DNA from: Setaria digitata
Lineage: Eukaryota > Nematoda > Chromadorea > Rhabditida > Setariidae
NCBI GenBank assembly: GCA_003640385.1
Contig: RCAB01000002.1
Location: forward strand, 868,001 to 932,000
Direction of reading: 5' to 3'
DNA: 64,000 nt
Both the position numbers and the translations under genes were made by a program. Positions 13,026 to 26,100 of this stretch are shown one piece after another (positions within the stretch are counted from its first letter, which is position 1; the number at the start of each line of letters is the position of its first letter). The notes beneath the pieces are model-generated. The model did no database searches. It was not told the origin of the DNA and was given only the letters and a program-made list of their open reading frames with translations.

Positions 13026-16000
13026 TTACAAAGTGCCATCACTGAGCAATACATCTGGTAAATAGCTTTTTCCGTCTTGGTTACCTGAAAATATATGCAG
13101 AAGAAAAAAGACAACAATGTAGGGAAGGGAAATAGTGGAGGAATCTCTCTATAAGCACATAAAAAATTACGAAAATGAAGCAGGCATAAAAATTATAGTA
13201 AAATAATATCCTAATAGCTACAACGGTGGAACAAAGTAGTTAATGAAACTAGGTCATGAAAAGGAAAGAAACTAAGTACCATTTAAAAAAAAAAGTAATC
13301 TCTCATTCGACCAAAACCTCCTACTTCAATAATGTATAACAAGTCCACTACTTTACAAGTTACTTCACAATAAGTATATAAGTATACTGCTATCAGTATA
13401 TAAGTATCAGTTAAAATATATATCTATATATATATTTGTTTTTTTTGGTTCCTAGAATTCTCATTTCCCTTCAGTTCAAAGCAACTATACATCATGATCC
13501 ATTTTATATCCAAAAATACAAGGTTTAATATCCTTCTATTAACAAATATACAACTATATAAAAAGAACGAAGTACCATAGTCGGAGACAGCTGGATATAT
13601 TAAAATTGATTGCATTACAGGCAACAATTGTTGATTGGGTAGAGTAACAACGTGGCAAGAGATCTCGTTTTTTTTTTTTAATGCCGAACAGCTATATAAC
13701 ACTTCCACACAATCATCATTAATATTCAGCTCTCGAAGTACCCGAAGACGAATCTGAGATTGGAATAAAAGAAAGGACAAAAGAAAAATAAAAGGCGAGT
13801 TCATAAAATAAAAAAGAAAGAATTTCAGCAAATTTAGTAGTCAAATGTATAACCGACTTGCTCAATTGCCAAATTTAGATGATGCGGACAACCACAGCAG
13901 AACACTTTCTTCATTAAATCATTTTCGACTAATTGAATCATGCGTCTTTCAATCTGAAATCTTCAACTCCGCATACAAAAATCACGTGACAATCATTCCA
14001 ACGTGTTCCATTTCACTGTCTTCAGTTCTAAAGAAACCAACTTATATTTTCCGAATTTTTACAACGAGGATTTGTAAAACAGTAAACAGAAATGATTTAT
14101 TTAAATAGCGTATACATCAGACACCAGACTTCTCGTATATGGAGCAATCAGTCCTCTATCCAAATATTTTCAGTGTGTACAAGTAACTAAACGTTTGAAA
14201 TGTGTGGACAAAATCAGAAAAAACCTCTAATTCTAAACTTCCGGAAATGATTTCTGGTGATAAATTATGGACAGAAAGCTGGAATTCATCGACAGAAAAA
14301 TTCTTCTGCTGCAGTGTTAATGGACTTCGTGGATTTCTTCCATCTGCACATAAACTCTTTAGTTGCTTCCGGAGTTCCTGAGAAAAAAAAGGGCATATGA
14401 ATAAACGAAAGGGGATTGCTCTAACAGAATAATTATTATTAATATCAACCTACTTTAAAATATTGAGCAAATAAATGAAAATCCATAACAAGAAACCAAA
14501 ATATATGGTAACAGAAGCCGTGGTCCAGCAGCATGTCGGCGTGGTACAGTATGATCAAACCAATGCGCATCAGGATTCACATCTGGCGATCTGCTATCTG
14601 GATACTGTTGACCTAATAAGTCGATGTGTGGTGATCTATCTAACAGACCCCGTTTGTACGCAGCATTCAAACTCTGAAAACTTCAAGAGTTGTGAGAAGG
14701 CCATCCGAAATTACTAGTGAAAATAGACAAACCATAATCAAAAATAACACGAAATTTTTATTATTATTCAAAGAATAATAATATCACCTGATGGAATGGA
14801 GGAAGAATGTAATCGATCCGAATAAGAGGTAACAAATTTGCCAAAATACTTTTCAGCTCTTTATCATTCAGCTCAGAACGGCGGATGCCTTTCCTACTTA
14901 TACTATGGATAGTACTGGCAATCAGATTTGGCTCTCGTTCTTCCATTCTTCGAACCAATTCATGCTCACCCCATCGTATTATTGCTTCCAAGATTTTCAC
15001 TTCAGAACACTATAAATATAAACTTATCCAGATCCTAAGTTTCCTTACTGTAATTAGAAACTATGAGCATTGGCGTAAAAACCAAGTAAGTAATTATATC
15101 ATATATGATAATATGTTACAGTTCATCGTTGAGTTCGATTTATCACAATTCGTGAGTGCAAAAGTAATTTGCAATTGAATTTTCTCAATAATAAGAAAAT
15201 TACTAAAGAACTGCGATAGAGGAAACAAACTTGTCACTTATCCAAAAAATAGCATACGTGAAAAATTGTTTTCCCCCGTCTCAGTCTAATATTTAAATAC
15301 CCATTCTACCCACTATCTGAAAGGAAATCAGCTATTACCAGTTCTAGATTATCATCCAGTGAAACAAAAAATAAAAGGAAATGAATCAAGAAAAAAAACC
15401 TGAACATAGTCAGAAAGTAGACAATCCTTCAGTAAGTCTTCTTCCAACTCAAAAAGTAAGTGTGAAGAACAAATTCGAGAGAAGTCCGAACGAAGATAAG
15501 CAATGCAGTGACGTCGAACATAAGAAGAACCACCGGATTCACATGCCCAATTCCATAGACTCCCAACAGTTTCCATAGATATCTGTGCTACGATGATGTC
15601 CTCACAGACTAAAAAAAGATTATAAACAGTGGAAAACAAATTTAAATTCAACCATCATTTGGACGGTTCACTGATCATCCATTTGAACTCTTCCTGAAAT
15701 CTTTTCTGAAACCCCTCCTTTTAATATTAGCAGAATCACCGTCTGTTTGCTGCTTCAAGAATAACAGGAGAATAATGCACTAACCATGTGCCAAATGAGA
15801 AAGGTTAAGAAACTGTGCTATATGGAATATATCAATGGCATGTCGAAGAGGAGCTAAATGTCGTTGTCCGGATGCGATTGCCTGTACCTCATTTAAGCTG
15901 CTCACTGATACTTGACATCCTTCTGGCATCTTTAAATTTGAGAACTTTAATTTCAGAGCAGACATGGAGAAAATGACAACTATAGAAGTAGCAAAATTAA

Positions 16001-18409
16001 AATTTCGATTAATATTCCCTGCAAAAGGCAACTCTAAAAACTCCGCAATATTTCTCGCAAACTATAAAGTGAAAATCATCATTTTTTTTTATTCAGTATT
16101 AAACACTGATACCTTACTCAGATCCAATCGATCTGTATAAACTGCATCCAAAATAATACGTGCATAGATGCGTGGGAAGACATGTTCACTGATAACAATT
16201 TGTAATTCTTCATCACATAAAATACGCTTCTCTATCACAGATCGCAAATAACTGGAGCGTGCTGCCAGAACTATTCCTGAACATTTCACCTCATAGTCAC
16301 GGCTTCCACTATGACTCTCCGCCCCTGAAAATTTTCAATTTAAATAACTAGTAAATAAGCAAGAATGTATGAAAATAATTAAAACATTACTGTTTCCTGA
16401 CGTGAAAATCAGTGTACATTCTCCCCTCTGGGAATCGGCAGTCATCAAATCATTGGAAAGTGATGAACCACAGCCATACCTTGAAAACACATACTTTCAT
16501 CAATGTCATTATGACAACCATATCCAAATCCTCTTTAACATTTATATGTCGAGAAATTCCTGAACCTTTAAAAAAGCTTTGAGAACGAATTTCTTCTAAA
16601 CACAATCTGGCCACTCAAAACCCAATGATAAATCTATCTTGGAATAACGTGAATTAGAAGGGAATATATCAGTGATGGAATTATCCAGCTGGCACTACAA
16701 CGATTTCATGCAACGCCACTTGATAATCTTGAGAAAAAAAAAATCATTGCTTGACCGAACTCCACAGAATGCATATGTATGTTATTCCGACACAAAAATG
16801 ATACTTGATCATATTATGGATCCGTAGGGACAGCCAGCACCATTATAAAACCTTGCTTGGAACTAGTGAAATAACTCATAATAAATACAAAATCTATTTG
16901 CCCCGGTTTATGTAGAACAAACCTTTGTAAAACAAAATTAAACGACTGTCGATCGAAATCACGCAATGATTTGTCATATTCACCAGAATAAATATAATAT
17001 AACATTGCATGGAATGTTTCTGATGAAATGCTATTATCCACAAATGGAATCTCCAACTTTTTATCATCAGACTGCTTTGACATCAATGAACCCCAAAAAT
17101 CAGAAAAATAACGACAACGAGCTTGAAGTACAAAGGAATGAGCAGCGTAGCGGATTCCCTGAAAAAAAAAAAAAGAGGTGATTTTTGTAAAAAACTGATC
17201 AAAAATTTCTTTAAACCAATAACAAAGTATTTTAAAAAAAAAATTTTTTTCTGTCTTAGTTATTCCTTTCTATCTTCCAGTTAAACAGTAAACTTGCAAA
17301 AAAAAAGTGGAACGCAATTCTAAAAATTAATCTTCACAACCACAACGATGACAATGTCAAGATGAAGACAAATATGTCTTTCATAGACAACATGAGTACA
17401 ATATTTTTATTAGTTATGCCTTGAAATTCCTACAATTAACCAATTACTCTCTCCGTTTGTTACAAAATTCAAATCATCTAGCATCTGATGTAAAGGATGA
17501 AAATCACACATTACTAAAAAGGATTTCAAGCATGTAAAATTCTGATAGAAAACGTTTTCAAAAAGAATTTCAAAAGGTTTGTAATGTCTTTCATAATTAC
17601 TTTATGTATAACAAAGCAGTCAGAAACTAATTCATTTTTCCACGCATTGACCAGATCATCGGCTAAAAGAGATGTGCTAGGTCGTGCTTCTTCTGCCATC
17701 AAAACCAAATCTTGTACTGCGCGAGCACTTTCCATTTCCGTCAGTAAAGCTATAAGTTCAGAACTTGTCCAGTGACTGATAAGAGCACAAAAAGCACGTT
17801 GGTCCTCTCGTGATATTTGTCGGTACTGTAATAGAAATGCTGAAGCCAGCATTCACAAACCAAATAACACTACGCAAGAAAATGAATACTATATGAAACG
17901 CAATAATTTTTTTTTCTGCAACTGCTGAGAAAATTTGAGATCCAAAAATCTAAGTGACTGAAAATACAAATACAAAATTTTCAAATGCTGCTTAAGAAAG
18001 GTCAATAAAGGATATTCCAAAATTTACTGGAAGTGCAGTTAACAGACTTACTTTACCAATGCTCTTTTGGAAATGATTTCCGTAATGGTCAATGATTACG
18101 GAATGGATTAATCATTAACATTTTAATTAGTGGGAACGACCACAAGGAGATTTTTTGACAAGTCTATAACCAATGCATAAATTTTAAACGACAATTTGGT
18201 CAAAAAATAAGCAGGAGTACTCTTCGGAGAAAGTAAGAGAGGACCACCTTTCGTCGCCATTGGAAATTTGTTAATTTCTCGATGAAACATTTATTACTGA
18301 AAAGGGATGTGAATCGACTGTGCCGGACGTCACTGCATTTCCGTGTCGAAGTTGGCGCAATCCAATCGGGCCTGGATTCCTTCCGAACACTACTGTTCAG
18401 TGCGCCCAT
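13026..18409 (-). CDS. BTBD7: BTBD7-family BTB/POZ-BACK protein
   Basis: Thirteen exons join in frame: 18248-18409, 17601-17825, 16923-17158, 16391-16479, 16113-16324, 15785-15929, 15400-15608, 14788-15009, 14497-14673, 14225-14377, 13858-13953, 13576-13753, 13026-13084 (about 720 aa). The start MGALNSS resembles the MGA start of vertebrate BTBD7 and is a potential N-myristoylation site. BTB1 spans about residues 115-208 (SETFHAMLYYIYSGEYD) and BTB2 about 220-308 (GECTLIFTSGN, VLAARSSYLR). A BACK-like helical region runs about 309-500 (SLNEVQAIASG, IIRWGEHELVRRM, EREPNLIAS). IRLRVLREL at about 643 matches the conserved C-terminal block. The long proline-rich tail of the vertebrate protein is absent. 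Vertebrate BTBD7 controls cell-cell adhesion and epithelial branching. C. elegans hpo-9 is, from memory, the likely ortholog. An acceptor-like TTTCAG lies about 20 nt before the ATG. Confidence 0.93.
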
Positions 18410-20098
18410 TGCATTTTCAGCAACATTTTCCTGAAACTCGATGAGACCGAAGAAAATGGTCCATGCTTCACACGTGTTACCGAACAACACAAGGAAACCC
18501 GCTACGTGTCAGCCATCTTGTGTCTTCCACGCCGACCCCGGCAGAGAGCGACGTGCACACCTAGCCAAGCCAGCTCACATCATAAAACCCCGAGAATCGC
18601 GAACTGACACCAAACCAATTAACATCCTCTACGTGGTTGGTTTTTTTTTTCCTGGGCGTTCAACAGTCGCGGGGAGTGGGAAGTTTTTGTCTTGGTTTCT
18701 TTACTCTCGTCTTGTTCTTACTCCCAGATCTTTCTATTCCCGGTCTCTCCCAAATTGCAGTACTGCATCACCTCTCCCCTAAGCATTGCTTCACGGATTC
18801 CTGAGTTCCTGCTGAAACACTCCTTCCAATTCCTGTTATTTATCAAAAATTCATGTGATTTCGGAATGTGACCTCTGTCCCTTAGCATCTTCTCACCTGC
18901 CTTATTGCAAGTTGTTTCGAAACAAGCTAATCATTATGGCGAAGTGTACCTTTATCGGTCCGTACAGGGGAAGGATGAATGGTCTGTTGGCTGGCGAGGT
19001 GAGGTCAAGATTTCGTGTTATTAGTTACCAGTTTGATGATCTGCAGATGCCTATGAAAGCTTCAGGAGATGAAGCAGACTTCATTTCCAACCCTACTTCC
19101 TAACTTCCTGTCAATTTGTGAGGATGGAAAGAGAGTCCAGTTGTAAAAGTTGCAGAACTGGAAACAATCTTTTATCTTGCAACAACTATTCATTCACACA
19201 GAGGTTTTGAAAACATTTGTATATTGATCGGAAGGAAACGATCAGAATATGAATCACGGTGTCAAGCAAGACTGATCGTTGTGGCAAGTTTGTGATACTG
19301 CACTCTTCTTACTGTATCTGATTCCTTATTGTTCTCCGTAATCCACGTACTATGTCCACATTCATCTTGAATTCACTTCTGCTTACTTCACTTAATGTCA
19401 TCGTGGTCGCACCTTATTGCACCTACCCTCAGATACGTATGCTTACGACTGCTTATTATCATTAATTAGCAGATATTCTTTGTATACTTTTCTTTCTAAT
19501 TTAATTTTCGGGAGAAAAGTTTAACCTGATGTGTTTCAAAGAACGTAACTTTTTTTATCGATTTACCTATTATTACTGTGATAGTGACAGAAAGATGAGA
19601 AGAAAAAAATGAAATTTAGTGGAATTGGGCGAAAACATAAGGGAGGGTTCAGTTGTGTAGTCACTCTTACAGTTAGCGTTTGGTTTAGTTGGGTGTTATT
19701 TTGTACATTCCATACTAGTACATCATCCCTTTTCTCCTGTCCTCTCGGTAACGGAAGAATTGAATTCCACAGAGTCATACGTTATCTTCTTTTTTTTCGC
19801 TGAAGGGGTACACAAACTGGTTCAGCAAATCTGGCAATCCTGAAAGTCCGCTCGAATTTTCCTCCTTTTTTTCAATAAATTTCCACACTTTACTACATCT
19901 GTTTAACTAGTTAGCCATTCGGAAGTGATGGAAAAATTTGGTAGGTTTCTTGTTTGGTAAACAACGAATGCGTTTGTGCTACTGCATAAAACTTGCGTTA
20001 ACTGATAGTTGTTCCACTGTTAATGATGTGTAAATATCGCTTACAAAATTAACACTGCTGAAGAAAAACTCGTTGTTCGGTAATATCACTTTCAGGAT

Positions 20099-20137
20099 GT
20101 TTTGAACTGAGATATCAGTGATATCTTAGTTCAAAAC
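20099..20137. repeat. 39-bp near-perfect palindrome
   Basis: Two 19-nt arms (20099-20117 and 20119-20137) flank a single G. They are complementary except at one position, which would be a G.U pair in RNA. The core is GATATCAGTGATATC. It lies in the gene-free region, and no flanking transposon structure was seen. Confidence 0.9.
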
Positions 20138-23100
20138 TCTACTCACTTTTCTATTTGTTGACGTGATTGATCCTAATAAAAAAGAACTTTTTTTTCAGAT
20201 TTAAAAAGCTTATCGATGGTAATGAAGTATTAATTCTTTACAACTAGACTGTCACTTTAGGTGTGCGTGAAATAAATGGTAAGGCTTCCATTAAAAAAAA
20301 AGTTTCCGTCAAGTCTATTTCTGGGCTAGACCAGCTTATCTATCGCTTGTTCGGGGCGTTCTGGAAAAGTTTCCCTTCTCAAATTTCCAATGATGAGCCC
20401 CTCTCATGCAGTTTGTTGCTATTTACCTTGTCTGTTCAGTAATTTTTCTATTTCTCTGGCTCGATCGATATGAGTCCCACTTATTTCACTAATGCTAATA
20501 ACGACCATCTTGCTCAGTTAATTTTAAAGACAAGGAAAATAAGCTTCCAGATATTTCGGTACTCTGGCCATACTAATTTGATATATAAAATAAGCCTTCT
20601 AGCCCAGACTGTCTTATTCACCGTTAAAAGCTTCAATGACGTCGATGACTAAGCTATTCGATTTCTCAAATTTAAATTAATTCATAGTTGGTAATTACTA
20701 ATCAGTGCTTCACTTAGTTGTTTTCTCTCTTTCAGCATACTGTACATTACTTATAGTTTTGTTTCCTGTGGTCGTGGAGTTAGGAAATGAGAAGGGGAAG
20801 GTAGACAGGGTCACTAGAGCTTCCGAAATCGTTAATGGAAAGTGCTTGTAAAAAACGGTTGTTTTAAATCTTTTGGTCTTCAGTCATCATTTTGTCCAAT
20901 GATAAGATGAAATAGTTCGAAATCTGTGGAAAGAGAACAGGTGGATTGACTTTTGCAGCCCTGTGAAGATTACTGATATACTGTTATTGATTGGCTCATA
21001 TCGAGATGGAATGGCCAGCATTACAGTAATATTTGGAAGAAATCCTGGTGATGGATGTCTAAATGAGTAGAGTTTGTAGACTTCACTGGAAGCTCAGAAA
21101 TGAACATTCATGCTATGAGAGTGATTAGGCAGGCAGTTTCAGTGAATTGGTGAACGAGTCTTCTAAATAACATGTATTTGATGATGTTTAGAAGGTTTGT
21201 GACATTGATTATTTTGAGATCAAAGTGCTCAGTGGTGTTTCATAAAAGTTGTTGATGAAGTGTGAGGTGCCCACTTAATAATGTACGTGGCGTACTTTCT
21301 CGGCGTTTTACGACAAACAAACAGGGAGCAGAAATGCCAGACCTGAGAACTGAAGTGATTAGTCTGGTGATAAAAGAGAAAGAGCTCTGTGTAGAACTGA
21401 CTATGTATGGATGCGAAGGAGAGACCTTCATTATCAGTTTTTAATTCTTCTCATCAAATCATTTCCTCCTCGCTTATGACGATTATTTTCTGCATAACAT
21501 ATTTCACTAGAATGATTCATTGTTTTACGTATCGGTATATCCATCACTTCGAATTGCTTCGCTCCTTTTCAATACGAAATAAAAGATGGAAAGTGCAACT
21601 AGTTCGTGAGCATTCCACTAATTTCTGTTCGTTATTTGACAAATCAAATGAAATTTCTGAACTAACCATCTGTAAAAGGAAATACGTACAGACACTCATT
21701 TCAGAATTTTAGTACCATTGAGACTTTTACTGGATGACACTTTCTTTGCTGAACAGAAAGGAATGATGCACTGCTATTGTTTTTTCGAGTTAATTTCGTA
21801 TTTTGAAAGTGTTTGCATTGAGATTTGAAAGTGGCCCTTTTCAATAGAAGATAAATTCTATTCATTGTTAATGTTTCTCCATTCTTTTATAATTTTCTTT
21901 TTTTTTTTTTTTTTGGGAGATTTCACTAGTTATGTTGCTGAATCTGTGGTTTTTCTTATAAGACCTTAGATCTTGCGGAGAATTGCCAGATATATTTGGT
22001 GTCTTAAGAAAGACTACTATTTCTCCCTCCGTCAAGTCAAATAAACTAACTGCAATGGCATGAGAGTGCCAGTAGCTTTGTTCAAGAAGGCTGGTTTTTA
22101 ATTTCGTGAGAGGAGTAGATTTTCGATTTCTGGATTTCAGGGAAGTTGCAGATGTTTCTTTTGTTCATTTTACAAACAAACATTCACTCTCCATTTAGTG
22201 GTTTTCAACTCTCTTCTCGTGAAATAAATCTATAAAGTTGCACTTTCATATCTTTATTCCTGAAGTTTTAATTTCCAGGTAATATTTTCGGTTTTTCATG
22301 TGCACGGATCTTTCGCAGAGTCCTAAAGTGCAGATTTTAAGGAATAATACTGAAGGAATGCTGCCATTCTTTATCCAGCACTATACCTCGATCAGTCAGT
22401 TAGCTTTATTGTTGTACTCTGAAGTGGCTTAACATCTGTAGAGCAAATTTAAGCGGGGACTTCCCATCTACTAGGTAAATTCAAAAGTGCCTTACCGACT
22501 AGCTGTTTTCTTCAAATTCAACTGTGACGTTTAAAATGTGCGGAGCATAAATTTTGGGAATTGAACAATCACAAAAATACTCTGATGTATGTTTATTAGC
22601 TAACTTGAGACGCGATCAAACCTCGAGGATGAACAGAATATAATATCATTATTTTTTGGTGAATGAAAATTCAAAAAAACATGAAGTGCAAAATCTTCTG
22701 CAGTAAGTACTCATAATTATCACTGTTATCAATCTCTTTGTAGCTGTCATTGTTTTTACTATTTATCATTGCTCTCCTTATCATGGTTATCTTCATTGAT
22801 ATTCTTGTTATCATTGCCATCTTCGCAGTCGTTCGTGTCGTTTGTCATTAGTGCAAGAGAAATGTGGAAATAGAAAGGTGTAACTAGTTTTTGTGAATAA
22901 ATTCTGGTCCATGCATATATACGTACACTCACAAATACAAATGAATATACGTAGTGGAACTGAGTGTATATTTATAAATAAACTTTGTACAGAAAATATA
23001 TTTGACGTAGATGTCCATTTTTTTTTTTTGTGAAAAGTTTTTTTCTTTATATTAATACTGTTCCTTGAAAAATGTTATTTGTCAAAGTGTGTGTGTGTTT

Positions 23101-26100
23101 GATGCTTATTATCGTTGTGTTCTAAGATACTGTAAATATATGAGCAGTCAAGGATACAAGTGGCATTGAGGTTCAGCTATCATAACCATAGGTGATAGCT
23201 CATTTATCAAGTTGAAGAGCACTTCAGTGATATTTTATACTTGCCACGTTAAATGCGCGGAAAGCTGTCCCGAGCAGTTAGAATGCGACATCCTTGTCCG
23301 AAATTTTTTGTCTATCTTCAGGAGAATGTATTCATTCCATTTACGTTTGATTTTCACCGCTACTAATTCAGTGCAGTATATGCTTGTGCTTAGTGTCGTA
23401 AAGGAAAAACGGAGTTTCTTACTAGTTTAGATGTACCACTGCAAGTGCTTCTTTTCATCCTACCCATTTCCAACATTGAGGACGTAACTGAGTGGAATAG
23501 AAATAAGCAAATATCCCAAACAGTAGGAATTCATTAGTGATGAGCAGTTCTTGAGGGATGGTTCAAATGCAGTATTGAAAAGCGATAAACTGATCGCCCT
23601 CTCACTGTTTCTTCTCTTTCCAACTGTCCTTAATTTCTAGTTTGGAATTATTAAGGCTATACAGTCTAGAAGGATGAAATTAATTTTTATGCACAAGCAG
23701 TTGTAATTATTTTTGATTACCGAGCTTTCTTGACCTTAGGCACTCGTTGTCGTACTACTATTCTCATAGAGAAGCTAAGTCAGATGTCAAATACTATAGT
23801 TTTATTCTAACCGCAAGTTTACATCAGGAGAACTCCAAATAAGATTGCAATATTTCATTCATTTTATGAAGAGTACAATCACACTGAAGGCATTACACCG
23901 CACACTGTCTGATATCGGTTATCAAATTTGTGCACCGTGCGATTCTTAGTGTGAAATCTTTCTGAAGTTGAACAGTGATTTATCATTTATGGTTTGCTTT
24001 AATTAATGACTGATAAATTTTGGTGAAGTCCTACACTGTTAGATATCACACGTCTTTGCCGTACTTCCTTTGATTACTTTTTGTATTAGTTTTTCCCCAC
24101 GGATAGGGCTTAGGACTCACGTTCTCTGAACGTCCTGCCACTAAAATTCCCTTTTCTTTCAAGTGGAGAGAACGTAAGTCTCTATCTACATTTGTACTTA
24201 TTAATTTGAAAGGAAGTTTTAGGATTTTTATTCACGAAAGTATGTTTAATTTCCAGCATCTGATTATCTGCATGTGGTAATGTTATTTTTCCACTTACTA
24301 GTTTTATGTTTTCTGAATGCCCCTTGGAGAGGTCAGTCGTAATTATTTTATCACTCCATTTATGTATTCCGTCCTCCGCAATTCTTCGGTTATATGCTTG
24401 ATTCGTCTTTTGTTTGGGGTCCGAATTTCGAAAGTGCATTCAGTATTTCTTTTCCACCGAATAGAATGAAATTGAAAAAAGAGGTAGGGAAAGATAAGAT
24501 AGAAAAAGAGTTTGATAAGTGTTGTTTGCATAATCCACCAGCTATTTCATCTCAGTGTTCACCTTAGAGATTTTAGATTTAAAGTAGCGTCTGAGATTCA
24601 GTGGGATTTTTTCTCCTAAATGGTTATTGCTGTTATCATAATGGGACTAATGATGTCTACAGATTGTACGAAACTTGCCCACTTCAGACATTCCAGACAC
24701 CAGACAGAACAAACGAGGACGGCGATTCGAATTTTTTCCCGTGAAACTGGTTGGGAAACATTTTTTCCTTTCCGTCTCTCCCTATCATCAGCATTTATTC
24801 TAGTATATGAAGGCGGGGGCAGTGAGCACAGTATATTGATGAAGCATTCGATCTAACTCCGAAATCCATCATTTTGCTTTTTTGGTTTCAATTGAGAAGG
24901 AGAAGCTGTAAAAAGCTGAACACTACTTCTCAGCCGTTTTCGTTTTCTCGTGTTAGCAAAATTTGTCCTCTCTTCATTTTGATGTTTCGCTAGCTGATGC
25001 TTAGTTTCTTTAGGTTCGTTACCTTGTTTAATGTTCTTTTTAAAGTCTTCAGCAGTTGATTTTACTTATCTTTCAAGATTTTCATCATATACCATTCTGC
25101 GTTATTCTCTTCCCGATTATGTAGCACTTTGTTGCCTCTTTAATATAAATTTCAAAGTTGTATGCCGTAGGCTAATGCTAAATCTCAACCTTTTACTCCC
25201 AGCTGTTTCAACAGAATCAGGCAAATTTTCTTTACTAGATAAATTCATCGATGGACTTTTCTATTTGCTCTTCAAAAAAAGTAAAGAAAAAAAAAGTTGG
25301 AGATTGACTTAACCGTTCTGTGTTCAGTGACAGTTGCATCCAATTTCCCAGTATCATTTTCGAATAACTGTTTTTCAAACGTAAATAAATATAGTGATTT
25401 ACAGTTTGCCGGTTGTAATGCTTCATGCTGGAGTATGGTGGGAATATTTGTAGCAGTATTATGGTGTAATAACTATGTATACGGCTAATAAAAAAAAATT
25501 GATAAATTTGATGTATCATTCTCTGTTCCTGGCCATTTCGCCAATTTGCTGTTGCTTTTTTTTTTCTTTTTCATTCTCAAATTGAAGCTTATGGACTTGC
25601 TACCCTCAATTTGTTGGCTATTTTTTAAATCTTCCCTTTTTTCCTTCATTTAATATTAAACATGTTTCCTTAAAGGTTAAACCTCTCATATATTTAAGCT
25701 GGTAAATAGTGATTACTTCACAACTGCATTGTTAGACATTTGGATTCTCCTTAATAGCCAATAATAGTTTTGTTGATTTTAGCAGTACTTTTTTATTCCA
25801 GAAGCTGATGGAGTTCCAATTTTATATGATGTGTCCGGAATCTGATGCTATGGGAAGAAGATGTGCCAAGTTCTACTTTTAGGTAAAATATGTGGATTAT
25901 GTGTCTTATATAACTGAGGAAATTCAGTCGAAATGAAGAATTTGAATCACACTTTCTTAAGAATTACCTTTGATTACTGATCTAATGATTTTCCTAATAG
26001 TTATTACGACAGAGAAGCAAATAGAGGACACTATGATGAGGTGACATGTCAGATGTTTGACTCAGATTATCGATTTTGTCACAGAACGCGATGTTCAAAA

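Noticed and set aside
13381..13440. TA-rich repeated AGTATATAAGTAT segment in a BTBD7 intron
   Set aside because: Simple low-complexity sequence near the 3' end of the gene; no sign of a functional element.
18070..18105. Short inverted repeat (TTCCGTAAT / ATTACGGAA) in BTBD7 intron 1
   Set aside because: Nine-bp arms are within what chance allows across a 64 kb AT-rich window.
18320..18782. Overlapping plus-strand ORFs at the BTBD7 5' end
   Set aside because: They are antisense to exon 1 and in a GC-richer promoter-like patch; no family resemblance.
24182..24439. 85-codon minus-strand ORF in the large intergenic region
   Set aside because: Polar composition looks protein-like, but no domain, signal or neighbouring exon supports it.
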